Source: Corynebacterium tuberculostearicum | GTDB lineage: Bacteria > Actinomycetota > Actinomycetes > Mycobacteriales > Mycobacteriaceae | NCBI RefSeq assembly: GCF_030503735.1 | Contig: NZ_CP073096.1 | Span: forward strand, 992,001-1,056,000 | DNA: 64,000 nt | Direction of reading: 5' to 3' | Shown: piece after piece, positions 54,651 to 63,037 of the stretch | How positions within the stretch are numbered: position 1 is the stretch's first letter | Layout of the letters: each line of letters opens with the position of its first letter | Notes under the pieces: model-generated | Database searches by the model: none | What the model saw: only the letters and a program-made list of their open reading frames with translations | What the model was told of the DNA's origin: nothing | Position numbers and translations under genes: made by a program

Positions 54651-55598
54651 ATGGCTGGAGGCCTTTTTGCCCTGCTTGACGACGTCGCCCTGATCGCCCG
54701 CTCCGCTGCCTCTAGCGTTGACGATGTGGCCGCCCTTGCGGGTAAAACCTCCATGAAGTCCGCAGGTGTGGTGGTCGACGATGCCGCCGTAACCCCGCAA
54801 TACGTCGAGGGCATTAAGCCGCAGCGTGAGCTGCCGATGATCTGGCGCATCACCAAGGGCTCGCTCATCAATAAGCTCGTCATCATCTTGCCCATCGCCA
54901 TGATCCTCTCTTGGATCGCGCCGTGGGCGCTCACGCCCATCTTGATGTGCGGCGGCACCTATTTGTGTTTCGAGGGCGCGGAAAAAATCCTGCATCACCT
55001 TCTTCCCCACCGAGAGAAGGAAACTGAATCGGTCCAGGAAAAGGGCGCAGACGCCGAAGATAGCTTGGTCAAGTCCGCGATTACCACTGACCTCATCTTG
55101 TCATCTGAGATCATGGTTATCTCCTTAAACGAGGTAATCGACCAGCCGTTCTGGATGCGCCTGGGAGCCCTCATTTTCGTCGGCATCTTGCTGACCCTGG
55201 GTGTCTACGGCGCCGTGGGCCTGTTGGTCAAGATGGACGATATTGGCATGGCCCTCAATAAGCGCCACAATGGCAAGTCCACCGTGGGCAACGCCTTAGT
55301 CAAGGGCATGCCGATCTTTCTCGATATCATCGGCGTCATCGGTACCGCCGCCATGCTGTGGGTAGGCGGCCACATCGTAGTCAAGGGCCTGCACGAATTC
55401 GGCATGGATCAGCCGCATGAATTCATCGCGTCCGTGACCGAGAAGATCTCCAATGGCGCCCTGGCGTGGCTGGCAGATACCGGCATGTCCATGGTCTGCG
55501 GCCTAGTGCTTGGCGTAGTGGTTGCCACCATCGTGATGGCAGTCAAGGCCTCCTTTGGCAAGACCTCGGCCACCTCCGCCCAGCCGGCGGAGGCTTGA
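54651..55598 (+). CDS. DUF808 (YedI-like) membrane protein, 315 aa
   Basis: Begins MAGGLFALLDDVALIARSAA and continues with the family's hallmark KTSMKSAGVVVDDAAVTPQYV, then several membrane helices: two around residues 85-115, others at about 165-190, 215-240 and 275-300. The hydrophilic stretch between (near 120-145) contains EKETESVQEKGADAEDS. The YedI/DUF808 family is widespread and of unknown function. It lies 3 bp after the DUF402 gene in the same orientation, so it is third in the operon, and is tail-to-tail with the ZIP transporter gene. Confidence 0.88.
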   Translation: MAGGLFALLDDVALIARSAASSVDDVAALAGKTSMKSAGVVVDDAAVTPQYVEGIKPQRELPMIWRITKGSLINKLVIILPIAMILSWIAPWALTPILMCGGTYLCFEGAEKILHHLLPHREKETESVQEKGADAEDSLVKSAITTDLILSSEIMVISLNEVIDQPFWMRLGALIFVGILLTLGVYGAVGLLVKMDDIGMALNKRHNGKSTVGNALVKGMPIFLDIIGVIGTAAMLWVGGHIVVKGLHEFGMDQPHEFIASVTEKISNGALAWLADTGMSMVCGLVLGVVVATIVMAVKASFGKTSATSAQPAEA

Positions 55599-55613
55599 AA
55601 CGCCGTAGCCCGG

Positions 55614-56411
55614 CTACATAAATAGCATCAGCGAAACCGCCATCACGGCCATGCCAGCAATCAAGCCGTAGATAGCGTGATGGTGCTCGCCGGTCTCCTC
55701 AGCGGTGGGCAATAGCTCATCCAGCGAGATAAAGACCATAATGCCGGCAATGGCGGCGAAACTAATACCCATCGTCGCCGGCCCAATGACCGGCATGAGA
55801 AGGCCGAAGCCGATGAGCGCGCCGAGCGGCTCGGCCAGTCCAGACAAGGTCGCCCACCAAAAGGCCTTCTTGCGGGAGCCAGTGGCCTCGCGCAGCGGAA
55901 CAGCCACCGCAATACCTTCCGGGATATTGTGAATGGCGATGGCCACTGCCACCGGCACCGCAATTTCCTTAGATTCCAGGCCGGATAGGAAGGTGGCAAA
56001 CCCCTCGGGGAAATTGTGCAGGCCCAGCGCGCAGGCGGTAAATACGCCGGTTTTCATTAGCTTCTTGCGGCGGGCTTCTTCGGCCGTGGTGGCCGGCTCA
56101 TCGGGGTTAATCTCCTCCGGCACGAGCCGGTCAATGATGGCGATGACGGCGATACCAGCAAAGAACGCCCCGACGGCGGCCCAGGTGCCGGTGGTTTCCT
56201 CGCCGAGGGCGTCGGAAAGCTGCGCAATGCCCTCCGGAAGGATCTCCATAAAGGAGACATACAGCATCACGCCGGCCGAAAGCCCCAGTGCAGCGGCCAT
56301 AAAAGCCGGCCCAGGCTGGCGCCTTCCCACCGCCAAAGCGCCGCCTATCGAAGTCGACAGCCCTGAGAGCAGCACCAAGGCGAAGGCAAAAGCGAAGGTA
56401 CTAAAGGTCAT
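55614..56411 (-). CDS. zupT: ZIP-family metal transporter (ZupT-like)
   Basis: Eight-helix divalent-metal uptake protein, 265 aa, most likely for zinc. Helices 4 and 5 carry the metal-pathway motifs ALGLHNFPEGFATFLSG and AIHNIPEGIAVAVPL, characteristic of ZupT/GufA-type ZIPs. A His-rich loop (GEHHHA) lies near the C terminus and an acidic loop between helices 3 and 4. I choose ATG 56411 (MTFSTFAFAF): the open frame reaches 56432, but that would place the start inside the palindrome at 56424-56444, which looks like a Zur operator. Repression by zinc-loaded Zur is therefore expected. Confidence 0.9.
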   Translation of the reverse strand: MTFSTFAFAFALVLLSGLSTSIGGALAVGRRQPGPAFMAAALGLSAGVMLYVSFMEILPEGIAQLSDALGEETTGTWAAVGAFFAGIAVIAIIDRLVPEEINPDEPATTAEEARRKKLMKTGVFTACALGLHNFPEGFATFLSGLESKEIAVPVAVAIAIHNIPEGIAVAVPLREATGSRKKAFWWATLSGLAEPLGALIGFGLLMPVIGPATMGISFAAIAGIMVFISLDELLPTAEETGEHHHAIYGLIAGMAVMAVSLMLFM

Positions 56412-56423
56412 ATCTGGCACCCT

Positions 56424-56444
56424 ACCTGACAATGATTATCAGGT
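56424..56444 (-). promoter_or_regulatory. Zur-like operator before zupT
   Basis: ACCTGACAAT-G-ATTATCAGGT is a 21-bp palindrome with one mismatched pair. Its centre TGACAATGATTATCA fits the TGAnAATnATTnTCA form of actinobacterial Zur boxes. It lies 12 bp upstream of the zupT ATG and 1 bp after the BCCT stop, so the zupT promoter must extend into the end of that gene. Confidence 0.7.
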
Positions 56445-56445
56445 A

Positions 56446-58323
56446 TTAACCTTCGTTCTTTTCTTCTGTTACGGGCGAGATAAACTCACCATTCTCAATG
56501 GAAGGGTCATTGTCCACGTACTCGCCTGCTTCGTAGTCATACCCCACAGCACGGCCCTCCTCGTCCGTGCGTGCGTACCAATCCGTCACCTCAGCCGCAG
56601 TGGAGTTAAAGTGCGCACCCGTAGCGTAGTCCCCCTCTGTCGGCTCGATGGACAGGGCAAAGTTATCTCCATAGTCGCGCACGCCGCGCACAATTGCGTT
56701 GGAGACTGCCTCATCCTCGTAGAAATGGCGGATGGAGGCGGGATCGTGGCGCAGCTCGCGCACCAGCGCGATGCACATCAGAACAATGATGACCGCAAAC
56801 GGCAGCGCCGTCACAGTAATAAGATTCTGCAACCCCTGCAGGGCGTTGCGGCCGCCAGCGAGCAAAATGACCACGGCGATGCCAGCCATGCATACCACCC
56901 AAAAGACCGTAACCACGGGGTTCGGCTTGGGGTTCCCGCGCTGGGTGAGCTGGGAGTTCACAATCGAAGCGGAGTCTGCAGTCGTGATGAAGAAGACCAC
57001 CAGCATGACGATGACGATAGGCGCCATCCATTCCGCTCCCGGGAAGTGATCGAGCACCTTGAAGAAGATATCCTCGGCCGCCGGCATGGAATCGATGGTC
57101 CCATCCGGCGCTATATCGCCATCACGGCGCTGCAACCAGATGGTGGTGCCACCCAAGATGGTAAAGGCGCCGACAATAATGGCAGATGGGATCAACAGCA
57201 CGCCGAACACGAACTGACGAATGGTGCGGCCGCGCGAAATCTTGGCCACGAATACGCCGACGAACGGCGACCATGATACCCACCACGCCCAGTAGAAGGT
57301 GGTCCAGGAGGACAAGAAGGCCACCATGTCCTCTCCTTCGCCCATATTGGCCGAGAGCATCTGTGGCATCTCGTCGAGGTACTCAATAACCACGGCCGGC
57401 AGCATATTGGCCAAAAAGGCGGTTGGCCCGACGACGAAGAAGAAAAGCGCCAAGGCCATGGCCAATACAAGATTGATATTAGAAAGCCATCGAATGCCCT
57501 TGGCCACGCCGGAGACAGCCGAGAAAATCGTGCCGATAGACAACACGACGATAATTACCAGCGCCGCCGTATTACCGGTAGTAGACCAGCCGCTGACCAG
57601 CTCCACGCCGCGGCCAATCTGTAGGGCACCAATGCCCAAGGTGGCGGCGGTGCCAAAAAGAGTGGCAATAATGGCCAAACCATCAATGATTCGGGCGGGC
57701 AGGGAGTCGCTGGAACGGTTACCAAATAGCGGCATCAAAATGGAGCTCATTAGCGGTACCCGGCCGCGGCGGAAGGACACATAGGACACGCACAGACCCA
57801 CGATGGCATAGATCGCCCAGGCATTAATGCCCCAATGCATAGCGGCTTGGGCCATGGCTCCCAGTACAGCCTCATCGCTGGCTGCCTCATAGGAGCCCGG
57901 GCGCGGGGAAAGGTAATAGCTCAGCGGCTCGAAAGGACCAAAGAAAATGATGCCTATGCCAATGCCAGCACCAAAAAGCATGGCCGCCCAGCTCACCGTG
58001 GAAAATTCCGGCTTTTCTCCGTCTAAGCCCAGCGGGATCTTGCCATATTTGGAAAAGGCCAGGATGATGAGCAAAAACATTAGGAAGGTCGCCAGGGCAG
58101 TAAAAATCCAGCCTAGGTTGCGCATTACCCAATCTAGCGCCGCCGAGGAGGAATTAAAGACCTGCTCAGGCGCTATAACTCCCCAAATGACGAAGACAAT
58201 GATCAATCCGCCGACTACGAATAGAATCGGTTTGTCTACGCCATATTTCACCTTCTGATCCTCAATGGATACTCCTGGTACCAGCGCCGGGTGGATATTA
58301 TGCGGGTACATAATGTCCTTCAA
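56446..58323 (-). CDS. BCCT-family transporter (betaine/ectoine type)
   Basis: Betaine-choline-carnitine transporter with twelve core helices, 625 aa from the TTG at 58323. Signatures: the glycine-rich AMLFGAGIGIGIIFFGPFEP in helix 3 (BetP-like sodium/substrate site), the Trp-rich FYWAWWVSWSPFVGVFVAKI followed by SRGRTIR, and TTADSASIV. Such proteins import compatible solutes at high osmolarity. A long acidic C terminus (~70 residues) may sense osmotic state. The frame is open further upstream with no ATG/GTG/TTG; a well-placed AGGAG precedes an in-frame ATC at 58416 (see findings). ATG 58311, after AAGGA, is another possible start. Confidence 0.88.
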   Translation of the reverse strand: MKDIMYPHNIHPALVPGVSIEDQKVKYGVDKPILFVVGGLIIVFVIWGVIAPEQVFNSSSAALDWVMRNLGWIFTALATFLMFLLIILAFSKYGKIPLGLDGEKPEFSTVSWAAMLFGAGIGIGIIFFGPFEPLSYYLSPRPGSYEAASDEAVLGAMAQAAMHWGINAWAIYAIVGLCVSYVSFRRGRVPLMSSILMPLFGNRSSDSLPARIIDGLAIIATLFGTAATLGIGALQIGRGVELVSGWSTTGNTAALVIIVVLSIGTIFSAVSGVAKGIRWLSNINLVLAMALALFFFVVGPTAFLANMLPAVVIEYLDEMPQMLSANMGEGEDMVAFLSSWTTFYWAWWVSWSPFVGVFVAKISRGRTIRQFVFGVLLIPSAIIVGAFTILGGTTIWLQRRDGDIAPDGTIDSMPAAEDIFFKVLDHFPGAEWMAPIVIVMLVVFFITTADSASIVNSQLTQRGNPKPNPVVTVFWVVCMAGIAVVILLAGGRNALQGLQNLITVTALPFAVIIVLMCIALVRELRHDPASIRHFYEDEAVSNAIVRGVRDYGDNFALSIEPTEGDYATGAHFNSTAAEVTDWYARTDEEGRAVGYDYEAGEYVDNDPSIENGEFISPVTEEKNEG

Positions 58324-58578
58324 GATGCGCTTGGCGTTTCGAGTACGCTTTTTGCTTTCTTCCGAGTTATTGACCCCGCGTGCGGAGTGCGGTGAGGAAG
58401 ACGATGAAGAAGCGATGGTTCTACTCCTATTATGTTTTCCGGGCTAGCAACTTTTAGAGAGCTGTATATACACTAATAAAAACTCGCAGGATATAAAGCT
58501 GAGCCAACTATTTACCCCATATGCGTAAGATGAAATACACACAAAATTGCCGGCCTTAAACCTTGGGAGTGACTTTCT

Positions 58579-59640
58579 ATGGCGCTTTACCCGCTCGCTA
58601 CTAGTTACTTCGGTGTAGAGCACGTGGCGGTGCTCGAGCACCCAGTGGTGGGCACTGCGTTGAGCATCCCCGGCGTGGCACAGCAGGCAGCGCTTGTCGA
58701 TGTCTCCCTAGAACCCGATACCTACACCAACGGCTGGCGCATCCGCTCTGAATTTGGCTTCCTCGGCCTCCTAGATGAGGTAGAAGCTGCTGAGTATCCT
58801 GCTTTGGAGCGACTGAAGCTCTCTTCTGCCCAGCCGCAGACTATCGCCACCGTGAAAGTAGTAGATGGCGAGGTGGACGTTGCCGTATCTCTTGGCTTGT
58901 GGCCGTGGATGGTTCCGGTCAATGATCAGCCCCAGGGCACGGCTTTGCTGGCCGGCGGAAAGGGCATGCTGATCGATACCGCGGCCGGGGACCTTACTGC
59001 CACGCAGCTCGATAGGATGGGTTCGCAACAATTCTTCGTCACCGTTGACGTCCTGGACGATACTGCGGTGGCCACCTGCGGGGAGGTCGTGCTTGGCCCC
59101 TGCGGCACTATCGCCGAGCTTCCCGGTCTGCGGGCCGCGCTTGCTGCGGTTCGTGGCTCTGGTGCTGGAATCTCGGCTCGAGCCTATTCCAGCCACGGAA
59201 TGCTTGCCGTTGACTTTCCTGCTGATGAGGCCACCGACGCCGAGGTGTTCTCTCCCGCTGTCCCACCATTGCGCGTGCCTGCTGACCACCCCGCAATCCC
59301 ATCTGCCTCACCAACGGCTACACCCGCGCAACCCGAGGCGTGGGAGCACACCCTTAACGCTGACTCTATTGTCAGCGCGCTTCCCGCCGGTTCCCGTCGA
59401 CCAGTTGGACCGCGCCGGGCCAAGCCGCACACTGGGGCTGCCGCTGAGGCCGCACCGCCACAAGCCAGTGCAGAGCTTGCGAAACTAGTTTCATCCGTTC
59501 CCGGCGAGCAGAACTTCAGCTGGCGCGCGCTGCCGGTAGCCGATGAGCCTGGCCGGTTTTCCTCCGAGTCCGCCCGCGTGCGAGCCCGGCGCGTTGCCCG
59601 CGAGGCCTCCCACCACCGTGGGGGCAATCACCGCAAGTAG
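58579..59640 (+). CDS. Protein of unknown function, 353 aa
   Basis: I do not recognise the family. The first ~215 residues look like a beta-rich globular domain in two similar halves (VKVVDGEVDVAVSLGLWPWM; LDDTAVATCGEVVLGPCG). From about 220 on the chain is Pro/Ala-rich and probably disordered, ending in a basic tail (SARVRARRVAREASHHRGGN). No signal peptide or membrane helix. GGGAGTGAC precedes the ATG. It is divergent from the BCCT transporter, separated by ~160 AT-rich bases, and convergent with selB at 17 bp. Confidence 0.75.
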   Translation: MALYPLATSYFGVEHVAVLEHPVVGTALSIPGVAQQAALVDVSLEPDTYTNGWRIRSEFGFLGLLDEVEAAEYPALERLKLSSAQPQTIATVKVVDGEVDVAVSLGLWPWMVPVNDQPQGTALLAGGKGMLIDTAAGDLTATQLDRMGSQQFFVTVDVLDDTAVATCGEVVLGPCGTIAELPGLRAALAAVRGSGAGISARAYSSHGMLAVDFPADEATDAEVFSPAVPPLRVPADHPAIPSASPTATPAQPEAWEHTLNADSIVSALPAGSRRPVGPRRAKPHTGAAAEAAPPQASAELAKLVSSVPGEQNFSWRALPVADEPGRFSSESARVRARRVAREASHHRGGNHRK

Positions 59641-59657
59641 CCGGGATCGGCTATGAG

Positions 59658-61430
59658 CTAGCGCAGGGTTCTTTGGCCTCCCTCGCCGCGGCGGGTGATC
59701 CGTTGGGAGTCGAGATATTCGAGCAACGGGATGGCCACCCGGCGTGTGGTCCCCAGCGCCTGGCGGGCAGCAGAAAGCGTAAAGGGCTGTTCTAGCTCGG
59801 CTAGGCGGCGACGAGCCTCATCAGGGGCCGAAGGCAAAAGAATGATGCCTTGTTTGAGTCGCAATAGGCGCCCAGCGCGTTCGGCGGCGGCGAGTTCCTT
59901 GGTACTAATCCCCAGTTCCGCTAGTTCATCCGCCTCCGGTGCTGCAAAGGGGTCCGCCTTGAGTTTCGATTCAATGGCAGCAACCCCACGCTCGGCGGCG
60001 CCTAAGTCGACGCTCTGCCCAGGCAATCGCAACACTCCGTCGCTGTTTTCTACCTTCGCCGCAGCGATGGCGAGGCTGAGTAAGCCTTCCTCTCGCAGGT
60101 CGAGGGCGTCCATTGCTGCCTTACGCGGCATTCCTGGTGCCAGGGGATGTGCGGTGGCGTGGGAATGCAGGGCATCGCTAAGCGCTTGCTTCCACCGTGT
60201 CACCTGGCCAACAGCAATCCACCAGTCGCGGAAGGCGATGATGCCTGCGGGTGGCGCGGCGGTATCGAAGCCATCGCGTACGAGTTCTTCCAAGCGGGCG
60301 TAGCCGACGCGGCGCAGGTAGGTGGCTGAATCGCGGAATGATTCCTGAGCACCTAGCGCTTCGGCGCGGCGGCGCGCTGCCCCGCGCCGGTTAAGCTCGG
60401 GCGGGCGCAGATCTACTGCCTCCACCCCGGCTACGACGTGCCGGCCGCCGGGGCTGCGGACAACGAAGCGATCAAGGAGCCGAAGGGGCAACGGACGAGA
60501 CAGGCTAAGGCGCGCGAAATCGGCCGAAAGGGGGCGCAGGTGGGCCTCTACCCCGGCGGTGCCGGTGTGGACGACGAGGTTATCTGGCTGCCCATCGAGC
60601 TCGGCACCAAATGTGCGGCGGACATCGAAGGATTCCACCATGCGCCAGGCACCCGGGGTAAGCAGGGCATCGCCGCGGTGAATATCGGAGGCATCCACCC
60701 CTCGCAGGTTGACGGCCGCGCGGGTCACCGGACCAAGGGTTTTATGCGCGGTATTTTCACTGTGCAGTCCCCGGATTTCTACTTCCTTTTCGCCATCTGC
60801 CGTGGCTGCCAGCAGACTATCGCCCACGCGCAGGCTGCCCGCAGCAAGCGTTCCGGTGACCACGGTGCCCACGCCCTTAACGCTAAAGGCGCGGTCCACC
60901 CACATCCGCACTGGCGCTTGTGTATCGGGGGCAGGCAGACCTGCCAGTAAATCATCTAGTGCCTGGCGCAGCTGCTCAAGCCCGTCACCGGTAGGGGCGG
61001 CTACGGGGATAATGGGGGCGTCGGCAAGCGGGGTGCCGGCCAGCTGCGCCCGAATCTCGGCGGTGCGCTCCACGGTGGCGCGGTCGCTGCGAGTTAGCGC
61101 AATAATGCCGTGCTCTACTCCCAGTGCCCGCAAAGCATCGCGATGATCGGTGGACTGGGCCTGCCATCCCTCATCGGCCGCAACCACGAATAGCACTACT
61201 GGGGCTGGGCCTACGCCGGCAAGCATATTGCCCAGAAATTTCTCATGGCCGGGCACATCAACAAAGGCTACATCCGCCCCAGAGGGCAAAGTGGTCCAGA
61301 CAAAGCCTAGGTCAATGGTTAGCCCGCGGCGCTTTTCTTCCTCCCAACGGTCTGGGTCCATCTCCGTGAGCGCACGGACCAGGGTGGATTTTCCATGATC
61401 CACATGGCCGGCAGTGGCAACAACGTACAC
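59658..61430 (-). CDS. selB: Selenocysteine-specific elongation factor
   Basis: Specialised EF-Tu-like GTPase that carries Sec-tRNA to UGA codons next to a SECIS hairpin. 590 aa: GTPase domain with AGHVDHGKSTLVRALTEM (G1), DVPGHEKF (G3) and ALTRSDRA (in place of NKxD), domains II and III, then C-terminal winged-helix repeats that bind the SECIS (RLAELEQPFTLSAARQALGT, ending QRITRRGEGGQRTLR). It starts at GTG 61430 immediately after the selA stop, so selA-selB form one unit. The C-terminal part is the size seen in other actinobacterial SelB. Confidence 0.94.
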   Translation of the reverse strand: MYVVATAGHVDHGKSTLVRALTEMDPDRWEEEKRRGLTIDLGFVWTTLPSGADVAFVDVPGHEKFLGNMLAGVGPAPVVLFVVAADEGWQAQSTDHRDALRALGVEHGIIALTRSDRATVERTAEIRAQLAGTPLADAPIIPVAAPTGDGLEQLRQALDDLLAGLPAPDTQAPVRMWVDRAFSVKGVGTVVTGTLAAGSLRVGDSLLAATADGEKEVEIRGLHSENTAHKTLGPVTRAAVNLRGVDASDIHRGDALLTPGAWRMVESFDVRRTFGAELDGQPDNLVVHTGTAGVEAHLRPLSADFARLSLSRPLPLRLLDRFVVRSPGGRHVVAGVEAVDLRPPELNRRGAARRRAEALGAQESFRDSATYLRRVGYARLEELVRDGFDTAAPPAGIIAFRDWWIAVGQVTRWKQALSDALHSHATAHPLAPGMPRKAAMDALDLREEGLLSLAIAAAKVENSDGVLRLPGQSVDLGAAERGVAAIESKLKADPFAAPEADELAELGISTKELAAAERAGRLLRLKQGIILLPSAPDEARRRLAELEQPFTLSAARQALGTTRRVAIPLLEYLDSQRITRRGEGGQRTLR

Positions 61431-62747
61431 CTATCCCACCGCCTTAATCGCGGCTATTACTGCCGCGTCTTGGTGCGCGGGAACGCAGCGAATATCCACC
61501 AAACAGCGTCCTTGATGCACGCGGCTTACGACGGATGGATTATGGCGGCGCAGTGCGTCCGCATAGTGCTCGGGCAGGCTGACTGCAAAACCCGGCAGGG
61601 GGCATTCGGGTGCCCCGCCACCGCCCACGCGGCCATCATGGGCCACCACGTGCGCGCCGACCGCCTCCGCAATCGCCTCCGTGCGCACGCGATGGATCTC
61701 GTGGTCTAAGTGCAGTGCGTCTTGCACCGCATTCGAAGGAGTAGAAATAGCGGCCTCCAAGGCGTTGAGGCGCAGCTTATCTATGCGCACGGCGCGCGCT
61801 AGCGGGTGCTGTTTCACCGCGGCAATCGCGTCTTTAGTGCCCAATAGGATGCCGGCTTGCGGTCCGCCGAGCAGCTTGTCACCGGAGGCAATGACGATAT
61901 CGGCACCAGCGCGCAGCTGGGCATGAATATCCGGTTCCTCAGGCAGGGCTGGGTCATGGGTGAGTAGGCCAGAGCCCAAATCTACAATGAGCCGGGTGCC
62001 ATGGCGCGCAGCTAGGCGGTGCAGCTCGTCTACTCCTACCGCAGAGGTAAAGCCCTCGATGCGGAAATTGGAGGGGTGCACTTTCAAGATAGCGCCCGTA
62101 TTGTCCCCCAGCGCACGCTCATAGTCCACCAGGTGGGTGCGGTTGGTAGCGCCGACTTCCTTTAAGCGGGTGGCGGTGGATTCGATGAGCTCGGGCAGGC
62201 GAAAGCCCGCACCGATTTCGATAAGCTCGCCGCGCGAGATGATGACCTCCTTACCAGGGGCAAGCGCGGCGGTGGCCAGCAGCAAGGCGCTGGCACCGTT
62301 ATTTACCACCAGCGCATCTTCTGCACCGGGGCAAGCCGCAAGCAGCGCGGCCGTAGCGCCAGCTCCCCGGTTCTTGGAGCGCTTGCCGGATTCTAGGTCC
62401 ATTTCCACATCGGTATAGGAGGCGGCATCGTAGAGGGCGTCTACTGCGGCGCTGGGAAGCGGAGCGCGCCCTAGGTTGGTATGGATGATGACACCGGTGG
62501 CGTTGATGACCGGCCGCAGGGAATGCGAATTCTTCTCCTCTAGCCGCTGCGCGATAGCTGCGGGAAGCTCACTAATGGGCACTCCGCCACGGCGGGCTTG
62601 GCTGACTGTGACCTGGATAATCGCGCGGATGGTGTGCTCGGCAAGGCGCTGGCGCGCGGCAGCTACTTCTGGCAGCTGGAGCAGCTCGTCCATGCGCGGG
62701 ATATTCCTGCGGGGATCGGGGCTGGCAGCCGGCGTGGGCGTGGGCAC
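61431..62747 (-). CDS. selA: L-seryl-tRNA(Sec) selenium transferase
   Basis: PLP-dependent decameric enzyme that turns Ser-tRNA(Sec) into Sec-tRNA(Sec) with selenophosphate. 438 aa from GTG 62747, which has AAGGAGG 9 nt upstream; the open frame beyond it runs into the tRNA-Sec gene and is rejected. Blocks: INATGVIIHTNLGRAPLP, VNNGASALLLATAAL, and the PLP lysine in VIASGDKLLGGPQAG near residue 287. It lies about 25 bp downstream of the tRNA-Sec gene in the same direction, then selB. Confidence 0.94.
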   Translation of the reverse strand: MPTPTPAASPDPRRNIPRMDELLQLPEVAAARQRLAEHTIRAIIQVTVSQARRGGVPISELPAAIAQRLEEKNSHSLRPVINATGVIIHTNLGRAPLPSAAVDALYDAASYTDVEMDLESGKRSKNRGAGATAALLAACPGAEDALVVNNGASALLLATAALAPGKEVIISRGELIEIGAGFRLPELIESTATRLKEVGATNRTHLVDYERALGDNTGAILKVHPSNFRIEGFTSAVGVDELHRLAARHGTRLIVDLGSGLLTHDPALPEEPDIHAQLRAGADIVIASGDKLLGGPQAGILLGTKDAIAAVKQHPLARAVRIDKLRLNALEAAISTPSNAVQDALHLDHEIHRVRTEAIAEAVGAHVVAHDGRVGGGGAPECPLPGFAVSLPEHYADALRRHNPSVVSRVHQGRCLVDIRCVPAHQDAAVIAAIKAVG

Positions 62748-62772
62748 TATGGCATTCCTCCTTACGCGCGAG

Positions 62773-62867
62773 TGGCGGAGACGGACAGGAATCGAACCTG
62801 CCAGACCGAGATGCTCGGCCTCACCGGTTTTGAAGACCGGGGCGCCCACCAGGACACGTACGCCTCC
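62773..62867 (-). tRNA. selC: tRNA-Sec (anticodon TCA)
   Basis: 95 nt including an encoded CCA. The 5' strand GGAGGCG pairs with CGTCTCC at the 3' end (one G-U). The anticodon loop CTTCAAA in the stem CCGGT/ACCGG has anticodon TCA (complement of 62831-62833), which reads UGA. A long variable arm (GGCCGAGCATCTCGGTC) and the T arm GCAGGTTCGATTCCTG follow. The size, long extra arm and anticodon are specific for selenocysteine tRNA. It lies just upstream of selA, and its sequence lies inside a longer, false selA open frame. Confidence 0.95.
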
Positions 62868-62950
62868 GTATGCTCACCTTACACGGGCATTCCACGGTAC
62901 CGAGACACCTACCAGAAGCTACATTCATCGCGGTGCGCCATAGTGGCTCC

Positions 62951-62982
62951 TGCGCCGCCCGAAGAGATTCCTTAGCGGCGCA
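62951..62982. promoter_or_regulatory. Hairpin between tRNA-Sec and selD
   Basis: TGCGCCGC (62951-62958) and GCGGCGCA (62975-62982) form a perfect 8-bp stem with a 16-base loop; outer ATAGTG and CACTAT can extend it with a bulge. It is 55 bp upstream of the selD ATG. It could be a terminator/attenuator or a protein site; there is no clear T-run. Confidence 0.35.
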
Positions 62983-63037
62983 CTATTCCCCTTTAATACG
63001 CAGCAAGGGGCTCCCGTAGAACTAGTAAAATAGCCGT

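Noticed and set aside
62748..62849. N-terminal extension of SelA starting MGAPVFKTGEAEHLG
   Set aside because: This stretch is the tRNA-Sec gene and its 3' flank read as protein; GTG 62747 has a proper ribosome-binding site.
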